64,000 nt of DNA, taken from Bolinopsis microptera. Lineage: Eukaryota > Ctenophora > Tentaculata > Lobata > Bolinopsidae. A program made the position numbers and the translations under genes. This document shows positions 10,048 to 21,074 of this stretch, in pieces (positions within the stretch are counted from its first letter, which is position 1; each line of letters opens with the position of its first letter). Where the stretch lies: positions 11,632,983 to 11,696,982 of the forward strand of contig NC_087077.1 of the NCBI RefSeq assembly GCF_026151205.1. Reading direction: 5' to 3'. The notes beneath the pieces were generated by a model, which saw nothing but the letters and a program-made list of their open reading frames with translations, did not search any database and was not told the DNA's origin.

Positions 10048-11532
10048 CTATTAAAGCTTAATATTTTTAAAAGCACCGGCCCAGATGGGCATCATCCAAA
10101 GATGCTTAAGTCCCTAGCTGGAGATGCTAGTTTTGTAACAGCTCTTACTAAATTATTTAGTGCCTGTAGTGATACTGGAAATCTTCCGGAGGTATGGAAG
10201 TCGGCATCTGTAGTTGCACTTTTTAAAAAGGGCTCTAAGTCTGACCCTCTTAACTATAATAGACCAGTTTCTCTTACTTGTATTCTTTGTAAAGTTTATG
10301 AACAGTTTGTTAGATCCCATGTGTTAGAATTTTTAGAAGACCGTATTTCAAAGGACCAGCATGGGTTTGTTAAAGGAAAATCTTGTTTGTCAAATCTTTT
10401 GGAGACTTTCGACACTATACTTAATTTAATAGATGAAGGTGCTCCTGTGGACTTATTTTATTTTGATTTTAGTAAAGCTTTCGATTCTGTTCCCCATTAT
10501 CGCTTGATTAACAAGCTAGAGAGTCTAGGGATAACTGGTAAAGTTTTAGATGTAATTACAGATTTTATCTCAAATAGAACTATGAGAGTGTGTGTAGAAG
10601 GTGAAACTTCAGAGTGGAAGATTGTATGGTCAGGAGTTCCCCAGGGATCAGTCCTTGGACCATTACTATTTGTGTTATTTATTAATGATTTACCAGATAA
10701 CATTAAAAGTAAAGTTAAAATATTTGCTGATGATCTTAAGCTTATAGCTAATGCCTCCGAGCATGAAACTATAGCTAATGATCTGAACGAACTAGAGATG
10801 TGGGAGAGTAAATGGCTTTTAACGTTTAATCCTACTAAGTGTTCAGTAATGCATTTAGATGTTAACGATAACCCAAGATCAAGTTATTCTCTTAATGGAG
10901 TTACATTGGCAGAATCTGTACAGGAAAAAGACTTGGGAGTTATAACCCATAACTCTCTGCTTTGGAATGAACAGATTAAGGCTTCAATATCTAAAGCCAA
11001 CAGAATGATATGTTGGATTGTTAGAAATCTGATTATCAGGGAAAAATCTGTGATGATATCCATTTACAAAGCTTTAATAAGACCCCATTTAGAGTATTGT
11101 GTTCAATTGTGGAGTCCAGTTGCGGCTCATGGAAGTTGGGGGATCATCTTGGAGCTGGAGAGCGTCCAGAGGCGGTTTACCCGTCTGATTGACGAGGTGG
11201 GTACTCTTCCATACAGTCGTCGACTGGAAATCCTCAATTTAACAACGCTGGCAGAGCGGCGAATACGTGGGGACCTCATTGAATCTTTTAAAATGATAAG
11301 TGGTTTGGCCAATTACGGAGCTGGTTTGTTCAGTATGAGCAGATCTGGTTTTAATGTGGTATCAAACAGTAGATGCAGTAAAAGTAGCAGTAAAATGAAG
11401 AAAGTCCACAGTTCTTTTCTTCCGGAGAGGGTGAGACCTTATTGGAACAAACTCCCCTCGGATGTCAAGAATTGTGGGACTGTGTTAAGTTTTAAAATAA
11501 GATTAGAAGCTTTCAAAAAGAGACTATTTTAA
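10048..11532 (+). pseudogene. LINE ORF2, reverse transcriptase half
   Basis: The frame carries STGPDGHHPKM, a QHGFVKGKS motif, the RT palm motif FDFSKAFDSVPH, GVPQGSVLGPLLFVLFINDL, and the catalytic FADDLKL near 10,724. It continues with the thumb region and the CR1-typical C-terminus (IRPHLEYCVQLWSP, LQxxFTR-like, ending FKIRLEAFKKRLF) and stops at 11,530-11,532. The domain is intact for 476 residues from 10,102. It is cut off from its endonuclease half by the fold-back element. It copies element RNA into DNA at the target site. Confidence 0.9.
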
Positions 11533-11863
11533 ACGGATCCGTAAATGATATTCATTTTTGGTATGTTTCGGACGAAGTATTAGGAAAAATTGAGGGATTA
11601 AATTATGCTACTAATAAAGAGAAGCACAATGAATATCTTGTGTGTAATCCTCATGTTGCTAAGAAACGCTTTATTAACTTATATAGTAGTGGAAAGTATG
11701 TAAATTAGATTAATTTTATCTTGGTTGTTTAGGCCAATAGATTTAAGATATTTTTAAAACTTTAGTAGATATATTTTTGATGATGTGTGATGATGTTTGT
11801 GTCATTATATTTTGATTTGATTTTGATTTGATTTATTGTTTGAATAATTTTTATTGTGTTTAA

Positions 11864-12100
11864 CGGCCAAGTAGCGCAGTGGGTTAGAACGCCATCCTTG
11901 CAAATTGTGAGATTGTGAGTTCGTGGGGTGAGCGTCGTCGACATTCAGCTAATGATCCTGAGTGGTCTATGCAGCCCCCCGGTCTACTCAGCCGAATATT
12001 TGAGAAATCGGTGGTGTGAGGGTTAAATAAGGAGCTGCACATTGCAGAAATTTCTCGGGCGAAGAAAGTATGGTACACATTACCTTAACCGTCACTGGCC
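11864..12100 (+). mobile_element. tRNA-derived SINE (arm A)
   Basis: A polymerase III box A (TAGCGCAGTGGG, 11,872-11,883) is followed after a tRNA-like interval by a degenerate box B (GAGTTCGTGGG, about 11,917-11,927). The body runs GAGCGTCGTC, CAGCCCCCCGGTCTACTC, GAGGGTTAAATAAGGAGC and ends near CACTGGCC. Relatives lie at 31,078-31,303 and 49,095-49,325. It is non-coding; transcription would start from the internal promoter. Confidence 0.75.
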
Positions 12101-12847
12101 AAATAAATCCTTCGGCTTCCTGTAATTGGCTGGTTGCACTCGTGTAACAATGTGGCTGTTGGAATACACCGAAGTAAAACAAGTGTCTTGATGAAAAAAA
12201 TGTAGATTTTGCTAAGTAAAGAGGGGATGGTGGCTTCTCTGGGATCTAACACATCCTGGCTCAATAGCAGCTCAACATTATGTCTTAACACACTGGTGTT
12301 GGGATTTCTGCCCCCCCCCCCCCCCCCCGGGTCAATAAAGCAGTCAAGCTTCATTATGTTTAAATGTTGAGCATTCTCAACCAACTAATGTCAATGATTA
12401 ATGAAACAATAAGTTTTATTTTACATTCCTTTTCCTTTAATCATAAATAAAATAAGAGCTTAAACCACGAGTTAGTTAAGGCCAGAGGGGGGATGGGGGC
12501 TAAAGTCGACCCTCCAGTCCCCACACATCCGATCAGAGCCGCCGGAGATGAACAAAAAACCGGACCGAAATCCGACGACCGACCCCGCGTCCTCAAGACA
12601 TCGCCCGCCAAACACTGAGGTCCACACGCAATCACACGCAAAACTCCAACCCAAACTGCTAAAAGCCAAAAGTCCCCTAGTCGGGAACACCGGCCACACC
12701 CAGAAGCCAAATCCCGGCACAGCTGCTCCCTGGCTGCCACCCACAGCTCCATCGCACAGAACCCCGATATCCGCCCCTGCCCCCGAGACACAAGGCCAAC
12801 TCCACCCCAAACTTGACAGTTTTTCGAAAAATGTCGAATTTGGGGCA
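12101..12847. other. Arm-shared non-coding DNA with poly-C run
   Basis: This segment is matched by arm B (about 30,330-31,077 reversed). It has a C run at about 12,311-12,327. The part from 12,470 is GC-richer than its surroundings and open in several frames on both strands, but without domains. I see no gene. Confidence 0.5.
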
Positions 12848-13353
12848 AAGTCAACCCCACATCCCGAGAACAGAGGCAAATTTACCAAAATCCCGCACAA
12901 CAGAACCGCGGGTGACAGCCCAAGGCCAAGGAACAAAACGGTTAAATTTGACATAAACCCTTCACCTAGCCATGAGTCTACGCGTACTGCGTGACGCGTT
13001 TTTTTCACAAGTAATATAATCCTGTGTCACCTTCGGCGGTTGCACGTTACTGCAAGCGACGGGGCTCTGGTTAGAGCAACATACACCATAATCTCAACCC
13101 TAACCCTAACGAACCATACCTAGGGGCCGGCCGGGGTGGCTCTTACTAATTCGCTCGCCCAAAAATTTCATGTGACTTTGGTTTTTATGGTTTTACAGCC
13201 GTACAAAACGGTTTTACATACAACATAAACCCTAATCCCAACCCTAACCCTAACCATAACCCCGAAGTCAACCCCACATCCCGAGAACAGAGGCAAATTT
13301 ACCAAAATCCCGCACAACAGGACCGCGGGTGACAGCCCAAGGCCAAGGAACAA
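12848..13353. repeat. 89-bp direct repeat flanking an inserted 328-bp copy of the telomere-like repeat family
   Basis: The 89-bp unit starting AAGTCAACCCCACATCCCG occurs at 12,848-12,936 and 13,265-13,353; arm B has it once (around 30,240-30,330, reverse). Between the two units, 12,937-13,264 resembles 1,530-2,503 but without the insertions at 1,634-2,175 and 2,313-2,383. It contains AACCCTAACCC runs. The junctions show short shared sequence (GAACAA on the left, AAG on the right). Confidence 0.8.
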
Positions 13354-13753
13354 CCGCGCTAAGTCCCATCCCCCGGGTTGCGGCGCGGCCAGCACTCCCA
13401 ACCAAGGGACCTTCAACCTTCCACAGTTCAAGTCAAAGCCCCACATGCAACCACATGCAAACCCCAACATTCGGTGCACGACATCTCAAAAATGCAAGGC
13501 CAGACCCCGGTCCGGTTCCCCCCCCTGCTCGTCCCCAGGGGGGGGGGGGGATGAAAGACCGTAGTAATATGTAATTCGCTATTTTGATTTTTGCGATTTA
13601 ATAATAGTGTCACTGGGCAGTTAAACTTTACTGTGCTTTGATTTGCTTTCACCTTATTTACCAGGAAAACTCAGTCATAAGATATATTATGTTTGGTAAG
13701 ATTTGGGTAACAGGCTAGGTTAAGTTACTAATAATATAATCCCACTTTTCTAG
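13354..13753. promoter_or_regulatory. Upstream region of SKA3-like gene
   Basis: This holds a G run at 13,539-13,551 and AT-rich DNA. CCCACTTTTCTAG ends at 13,753, a good splice acceptor two bases before the start codon, so a 5'-UTR intron probably ends here. A core promoter could not be recognised. Confidence 0.35.
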
Positions 13754-13755
13754 AC

Positions 13756-15352
13756 ATGGAAGATATCCGGTCTTTAGGTAGGGATGTTAAGAAATTCTCA
13801 GAGGAGTTGGACAAATTTGAACAGTATCTTGAAAAGGACACCGAGCCACCTGAGTGCAAGGAAACTATAGAAAACTTCAGGTTTGTGATCAAAAATATCA
13901 TATAAGTTGCAGTGCAATTATTAAATAGTGCAACTAATTAAATGGCTTTAGTAAATGGTGGTCAAATTCAATATTATATATGATGATGATAAATTTAGAA
14001 TCAGCACAATTAACTAACCATTTAATCTATTAACTATCATACACTATTTCAGATCTGTAGTCAAGGGAACTCTATCAAGTCTTACTACTGAGTATTCAAA
14101 CATAAAGTCTCAAGTTGATGCAGCGTCTTCCACCTCAGAGAAATTTAGAAAGTTGCTGTCAAGTATGGAAAGTTTAGTCGAGAAAAGGGAAGTTCAGTTG
14201 AGCAAATACGGTTTCAAACCTACCAAACAAGAACTTCCCCCTTACCCTGACTTGAATTCTTTTAACATTTCAAGACCTGAAGAGGGAGTTGCAAAAAAGA
14301 TGGGAACTATTTTACAGAAGATTCCACATTTTACTCCTTGCAGTAAAGTATCTGCATGTAGCTCCACTACTGTAGGTGAAGCTCTCATAGCAAAATACAC
14401 CCCTGCCAAAAGGAAGTTTACAGAGAACCATGCTCCTGAAAGTGCATCCAGTGTGCAATCAGCGAGGTTATCTAGATATGGTGGAGACCGTGGGGAAAAT
14501 ACTTATGTTATTTCTTCACCATCAAAGGATATAAAAGAAGGCCAGATAAGTGATACAACCAGGGCCAAGAAAACAACATTTGATGTCGAGGATCGATTTG
14601 CTAAATATTTAAATAAGAAGGAAATGACAACTGAAGAAAAGGCTTCTACGATAGAGTCGAGCCAAGGTTTGGCTAAAAGGATGGAACGTTACTCAATTAT
14701 GCCTAAACAAGATTATTCTCCTTTTGTCATCCCATCCCAACCCCTAGAAGAGGTAAAACAAGTCATGGATGTTGGACGCTTATTATCCAAGTATGATGTT
14801 ATGCCAAGTAAAACGACCTCGACCTCGGTTAAAAACCCTGCAGTTAAAAAAGCTGAATCTGTTTCCCCTTCTCCTGCCCCCTTTACTCCTCCTGCTGTTG
14901 TTCAAAGGAATGCTCTCTCCTCCCAAGAAGATTCGTTTATTGGTGTTGTTCCAAATAATCCACAACAATCACTAGCCTTTCAAGATGAAGATTTAGAGAG
15001 GACTGTGAACGTGCCATACCTCTTTAAAAAGTCTGCCAAGCCAACAAATTTCCTATCAACACCAGAGATGAAAGAGAATAGAGTTGAGGTAAAGACCCCA
15101 GTTTGTAACAAGTATGGTGGCGCCTCCCCCAATTTAGGTAGTGTTTCAACTGATTTGTTTACTAAGTCGGAGAGTAAGTTACCTGGACTCAAGCCAACTC
15201 CTACCAATGAAAATAAAGATGAGGTTAATAGTAGTGATAGCAACAATGTGAACAATGAAAATGTAGACTCGAACTATGGTGCTGCATCTGAGGTTACGTC
15301 TGTTTCGGCTGTTAGCAGTATTGTTTCTAAGTATAGTAAAAAGTACAATTGA
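13756..15352 (+). CDS. SKA3: SKA3-like kinetochore protein (arm A copy), two coding exons
   Basis: Exon 1 is 13,756-13,880 (donor CAG/GTTTGT) and exon 2 is 14,053-15,352 (acceptor TATTTCAG). The phase-2 intron joins an AG to an A, giving Arg, and the whole is 474 codons plus stop. The N-terminus MEDIRSLGRDVKKF resembles the start of vertebrate SKA3, followed by helical heptad-like sequence and then REVQLSKYGFKP, matching the helix-then-KYGY region of that family. The rest is low-complexity, Ser/Pro/Lys-rich, with repeated (S)KYG/KYD motifs ending SIVSKYSKKYN. SKA3 is part of the SKA1-SKA2-SKA3 complex that couples kinetochores to microtubules and is phosphorylated in mitosis. Human SKA3 is about 412 aa. 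The family call rests on the N-terminal third and is good but not certain. Confidence 0.7.
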
Positions 15353-15940
15353 AAGTTACTGTATTATGTTATTTCTAGTTATGGCTACCTACCAAAAATA
15401 TGGAATTATAAATCTGTGTTGCATGTTTATTGGGACCATTGAAATGTGGAAATTTGTATTCTATCCAAATATTAGCTATACTAGATACAATCTATTATAT
15501 AACTTCAAGAATGAAACTTCTTTTAATAATGTTTGTTATAATGTACTATAGCTATGCAATATGCAAATGAGATCGTAATTCTTTTTTGTCTTAATTTGAA
15601 ATTAAATTTTCTCTGTCGGAGAGTGAAGACACGTTCATTCTTCATATTTCAATTTCATGAAATTGCAACCGGCCGCATCCGTGGTTCGTTTTTACGTTCT
15701 TTTTAAGCTTTTGATTTTGAAAATGACGTTTATTATAATATTTATTCAATTCATAGAACATAATATATTGTATAGCTCAATTGAAAGTCCTCAACTTCAA
15801 AAACATTGTATTACTGAATTTATTATCTTTACATTATTTTTTTTACCAAATCAGAAATATATTAGATTCGTGACCTATTCATGATAATTTAATTGAGCGT
15901 TATTGACTAACTATAACTCATTGCTATCACCTTGCTACAG
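15353..15940 (+). other. SKA3-like 3' region
   Basis: AT-rich sequence following the stop, conserved in arm B (about 27,743-28,224). An ATTAAA variant polyadenylation signal is near 15,600. Small frames in it are not called. Confidence 0.4.
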
Positions 15941-15941
15941 T

Positions 15942-16290
15942 ATTACCTATTAACAGCTTAACAGTAATAATATCACCTAGTTGCAGTATCACCTAGTTGC
16001 AGTATCACCTAGTAACAGTATCACCTAGTTACAGTATCACCTATTAACAGCTTAACAGTAATAATATCACCTAGTAACAGTATCACCTAGTTACAGTATC
16101 ACCTAGTTGCAGTATCACCTAGCTACAGCATCACCTAGTAACAGTATCACCTATTAACAGTATCACCTAGTTGCAGTATCACCTAGCTACAGCATCACCT
16201 AGCTACAGCATCACCTAGTAACAGTATCACCTAGTAACAGTATCACCTAGCTACAGCATCACCTAGTAACAGTATCACCTAGTTACAGTA
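15942..16290 (+). repeat. Minisatellite, ~16-bp unit (TATCACCTAGTAACAG)
   Basis: About 20 units with GTAAC/GTTGC/GCTAC variants. Arm B has only about four units (26,012-26,085), so the array differs strongly in length between arms. A corrupted copy is at about 19,560-19,915. Confidence 0.9.
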
Positions 16291-16300
16291 TCAACATGTC

Positions 16301-16480
16301 ATGCAGGACGGAAGCAACACCCCTTCATCTCTAGCACCCTGGAACAGGAAGCGACCCAACTCTGACAGTGACGACAGCTCCTCTGGCCCTCCCTGCAAAA
16401 GATTCCAAACCTCACTCAACCTCGCCAAACCTCATTCAGCTCCCCTTAACCTCGCTTCTAGCTCTTCTGCTGGATTCCAG
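16301..16480 (+). CDS. Candidate first coding exon, unidentified Ser/Pro-rich protein (arm A)
   Basis: An ATG follows the minisatellite and opens 60 codons ending in a clean splice donor (GGATTCCAG/GTTTGT). The peptide starts MQDGSNTPSSLAPWNRKRPN and has a basic cluster, an acidic-serine stretch (DSDDSSSG) and CKRF, resembling a nuclear-localisation plus phosphoacceptor region. The frame and donor are kept in arm B (25,823-26,002, minus). I could not find the next exon in either arm and do not recognise the protein. Confidence 0.4.
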
Positions 16481-17390
16481 GTTTGTGTTTATTTGTTTCT
16501 TTTTTTGGTATTCAATTTTTGTTGGGAAATCAGACGACTGTAATAATAATACAGTATAACCCCAATTTACCACAAACACCGATATACCGGAGGCATTTCC
16601 CCCAATTAGGGTGGGCCAGAATTCACTAAACACACCTAACCCTTGAATAACTCGTGTAATTCGTGCCAGAATTGCTCAACGAACAGCTGTCAGTTCAGTA
16701 ATGGATTAACTTATGATTCATGCCGTATTCGATTTCGTCGTCTCGCTTCCCCGACTTTCGCTTTTAATTGAACAATCTAATTTATCGGGAAGAACTTCAC
16801 GTTTTATTTAGATATAACCAGGAGCGTCGTGTACAATTATTATATAATATGTGGACAATCTGAATCAGACAGTGCCGAGTAAGGTAGGTATCATCTTGAA
16901 GATATAGTGGAAATAAATGTGAACTACGAAAAACCCTAATTTTCCGCGGACCCCTATTTCCCCCGGCTTTTCTCCTTCCCCCAATAACAATAGTTAATTA
17001 AAACAAAATGATTAAGAGCAAGTGCAGCTATAATCATCAAATTTTTACAATCATCATTTGAATATCTCGATACTTATCTTAAATCTACCTAAACTTCTCA
17101 TTAAGAGCCGCCCACAAGTCACTCCAAATAACGTTATACCCTATCGTATCTTCTGTATTATATTATACAGAACATACCGTCTTACACATAGACTCCAGGG
17201 GTCTGTTGCATTGATATTTATTATTTTATGATTTCGTATATAATACTTTGGGAGTCCTGGCGTGCAGCTAGCAGGAGTTGCATTCTGTGGGCACGGCGAT
17301 AAGACCTCTCTCTCTTAAAGTAGGAGGCCAGAAACCGTTGACCAGAACAAAGAGAGAGAGAAAACTTTATTAATACTTATTAAATTTTAA
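16481..17390. other. Arm-shared non-coding DNA up to the end of arm A
   Basis: Matches 24,940-25,822 in reverse. It ends in a short (GA)n at 17,350, where the clean similarity to arm B stops. No gene seen. Confidence 0.5.
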
Positions 17391-18460
17391 ATTTTTAATT
17401 ACCCTTTTTTTTATTTACTCTTTACAATTATTTATTTTGTATTGCCTTTTATTTTATTCATTCCTGTTGGGAAGTGTAGTTTTTTTTTTTTTTTTCTTTT
17501 CCCTTTATTATAATTAACAATATTTAACATCCCCTTTAGCCTACTCCGGTTTTCCTTTTACCTTTTTTCCCCCTTTTATTTTTTATTTTGACCCCCTATT
17601 ATTGACATTTTAATTTTATTTTACTAACCCCATACGACTTTTTACCCATATACTCACCATTCTTTTTATAAACTACTGTTTATTCTTTTTAACCCAACTT
17701 ATTTTAACCTTAAATTTCCCCCTTTTTACTTTTTTTTTCCCCTTTCCCCTTTGTACCGCACCCCCACATTACCAAAAATTTTAATTATTTTTACCCCAAT
17801 ATAATTAAACCCTTTTTTTTTTTAGTTATCTCTTTAAAACTGAATACCCTACAAAATTATACACAAATACTTATTTAATTTTTATTTTATTTTTTTTACT
17901 TAAACTCCATTTACTACTCATTACACCTAACCTCCTCACCTTTACTCATCAAATTTTAACAACCTCATTTTATCTTACAATAACTTTTAACCCCAACACC
18001 TCCTAAATTTTACCGCCGCCCCCCTTTTTACCACCCTACACTTACAACATTATTATTAGTTTAAGTTACACAACCTATATAATTAAAATTTATTTATTTA
18101 TACTCCCCCCTTTAACTATTTGTTTAAAAACTACCACCATTTTAAATATTAACTTTTTAACACCTAAAAACCACAACTTTAAACCCCAAAAACTTTTTAA
18201 ACAAACCTTATACCACTTTACCCACATAACATAACATTACCCAACCTAAACAAAAATTAATTTTAATAACAATACCTCAACCCCCTTTTAGCTTTTTTAA
18301 TTTTATACCCTAATTTTTTTATCCCTTTTTTTATATATATATATAATACATAACTCTTTAGTGTTTATTAAAACCCTATTTATTTTAATTTAATTATTAT
18401 TAAAGTATAACCCTTTATTACATCCTCCCCCCATATACTATTATAATTAACCAGCTCCAC
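17391..18460. other. G-depleted A/T/C-only tract of doubtful quality
   Basis: About 1.07 kb in which G is nearly absent on the + strand while C, T and A runs abound; some 60-base stretches contain no or one G. There is no matching sequence in arm B and no gene. It directly precedes a corrupted copy of arm A, so it is best seen as unpolished or artefactual sequence. Confidence 0.6.
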
Positions 18461-18466
18461 CATGCT

Positions 18467-18950
18467 AGTTTTGTTTCAAAGAATGCTCATCATCCTCCCC
18501 AAGAAGATTCGTTGTTTAATTTTGTTTGTTCCAAATAATCCCGACAACAATCCCTAGCCATCAAGATGAAGATTTAGAGAGGACTGAGAACGGTGCTATA
18601 CCTTCTTAAAAAAGTCTGCCACGCCAACAAATTTTCCTAGCAACACCAAGATGAAAGAGATAGAAGATTAGGTAAAGACCCCAGTTTGTGAACAAGTATG
18701 GTAGGCGGCCACCCCCAATTTAGTAGTGTTCAACTGATTATGTTTCTAAGTCGAGAGAATTACCTGGAACTCAAAGCCAACTCCTACCAATGAAAATAAA
18801 GATGAGTGTTAAAAGTAGTGACATAGCAACATGTGAACAAAGCAAAATGTAGAACCTCGAACGATGACGGCATCTGAGGTTTACTCCAGTTTTTCGGGGC
18901 CCCCCTGTATCAGTAAAGTTTCTAAGTAATAGTAAAAAGTACAAGTGAAA
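18467..18950 (+). pseudogene. Corrupted third copy of the SKA3-like 3' exon
   Basis: Corresponds to 14,880-15,352 with scattered one- and two-base insertions and deletions that break the frame every few codons (for example CCCAAGAAGATTCGTT followed by shifted sequence). The error type looks like uncorrected long-read sequence rather than ordinary pseudogene decay, because the non-coding DNA after it is damaged in the same way. Confidence 0.7.
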
Positions 18951-20990
18951 ATACTGTATAATTATATTTTCTATTATGGCTACAACCAAAAGATATGGAA
19001 TTATAAATCTGTGTTGCTTGTTTATAGGACCTTTGAAAAGTGGAATTTGGATTCTATCCAAATATTAGCTATACATATACCATCAGATTAATTTAACTTC
19101 AAGAATGAAACTTCTTTTAATAATGTTTTTATAATGTACTAACTATAGCAAATGCAATATGGCCAAATGAGATCGTAAATTCTTTTTTGTCCTAATTATT
19201 TGAAATTAAATTTTCTCTGTCGTAGAAAGAAGACCCAAACCGTTCATATCTTCATATTTCAATTTCATGAAATTGCCACCGGCCGCATCCGTGGTTCCGG
19301 TTTTTTACGTTCTTTTTTAAGCTTTTGATTTTGAATAATGACGTTATTATAATATTTATTCAATAACATAGAACAGAATATATATGTATAGCTCAATAGA
19401 AAAGTCCACAACTTCAAAAACATTGGTAATTACTGATTAAAATCTTACATTATTTTTTTACCAAATCAGAAAAATATTAGATTCGTGACCTTTACAGATA
19501 GATTTAATTGAGCGTTAATTTACGAACTATAACTCATGCTTATCACCTTGCTACAGATTTACCTATTAAACACTTAACAGTAATAATATCCACCTAGTTG
19601 CAGTATCGACCTAGATGCAGTACACCTAAGTAAATAACCCCTATTACGTATCACCTATAAACATCTTAACAGTAATAATATCATTCATTAACAGTATCAC
19701 CTAGTTACAGTTATCACCTAGATTGCAGTATCACCTATCTACAGCATCACCTAGAAACATTAATCACTATTAACATATCACCTAGTGCAGTATCACCAAG
19801 CATACAGCATCACCTAGCTACAGCATCACCTATAAAAGTATCACCTAGTAACAGTAATCAACCTAGCTTACCAGCATCACCTAGTAACAGAATCACCTAG
19901 TTACAGTAAATCAACATGTCATGCAGGACGGAACCAACACCCCTTTCATCTCTAGCACCCTGGAACAGGAAGCGCCCCACTCTGACAGTGACGACAGCTC
20001 CTCTGCCCTCCCTGCCAAAGATTCCAAACCTCATCAACCTCGCCAAACCTCCATTCACTCCCCTTAAACCTCGCTCTCGCTCTCGTCTGCTGGAATCCCA
20101 GGTTTTTCTGTTTATTAGGTATTCTTTTTTTGGTAAACAATTTTTGTTGGGCAAACAGACGACTGTAATAATAATAAAGTATACCCCAATTTACCACAAA
20201 CACCGATATACCGGAGCATTTCCCCCAATAAGGGTGGCCAGAAATTCACTAAACAACCTAACCCTTTGCATAACTCGTGTAATTCGTGCCAGAATTGCTC
20301 ACGGAACATCTGTCAGTTCAGTAAATGGATTTAACTTATGAGTCATGCCGTATTCGATTTCGTCGTCCGCTTCCCCCGAACTTTCGCTTTTAATTTGAAC
20401 AATCTAATTTATCGGGATGAACTACACGTTTTATTTAGATATACCCAGGAGCGACCGGTGTACAATTATTAAAAAATATGTGACCATCCTGAATCTGACT
20501 AGTGCCGAGTAAGGTAGGTATCATCTTGAAGATATAGTGGAAATAAATGTGAACTACGAAAAACCCTAATTTTCCGCGGACACCCTATTTCCCCCCGGCA
20601 TTTTCTCCTTCCCCAATAACAATAGTTAAATAAAACAAAATGATTAAGAGCACAAGTGCAGCTATAATCTCAAATGTTTTACAATCATCAGATTGAATAT
20701 CTCGATACTTATCTAATCTACCTAACTTCTCATTAAGAGCCGCCCACAAGTCACTCCAAATAATGGGGTTTTATAACCCTTTCGAATCTACAGTATTAAA
20801 TTATACAGAAACAAACCGTCTTACACCAGACGCCAGGAGGGTCTGTTGCATTGATATTTTATTATATTATGAATTTCGATATAATACTTTGGGAGTCCAG
20901 GCGTGCAGCTAGGCAGGAGTTTGCATCTGTGGGGCACGGCGATAAGACCTCGTCTCTCTAAAGTAGGAGGCCAGAAACCGTTTGACCAGA
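18951..20990 (+). repeat. Corrupted third copy of arm A downstream DNA
   Basis: Collinear with 15,353-17,350, including the minisatellite (about 19,560-19,915), the candidate exon (starting about 19,924, frame broken) and the GTGCAGCTAGCAGGAG segment before the (GA)n. Small indels are dense throughout. Confidence 0.8.
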
Positions 20991-20993
20991 AAA

Positions 20994-21074
<81 letters not shown>

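Larger units (their letters stand above)
4893..11833 (+). mobile_element. CR1-like non-LTR retrotransposon (LINE), arm A only
   Basis: It carries a PHD-finger ORF1, an endonuclease plus reverse transcriptase ORF2, and a 3' tail of TTTGATTTGATT-type short repeats instead of poly-A. TATTGTTT flanks it at 4,885-4,892 and 11,834-11,841. Arm B reads straight through at this place (TATATTATTTGAATAA, around 31,320 on the reverse strand), which proves the insertion. Without the nested 2.8-kb fold-back element it is about 4.2 kb. ORF1 with a PHD finger is known from CR1-group elements. It cannot move on its own, because ORF2 has a frameshift and is split by the insertion. Confidence 0.9.

Noticed and set aside
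12441-13008. Overlapping 140-180 residue frames on both strands (also 30,005-30,705)
   Set aside because: GC-rich repeat lacking stops by composition; several frames open at once, no domain, and interrupted by the insertion in arm A only.
14980-15255. Minus-strand frame opposite the SKA3-like exon
   Set aside because: Shadow of the real exon; no independent support.
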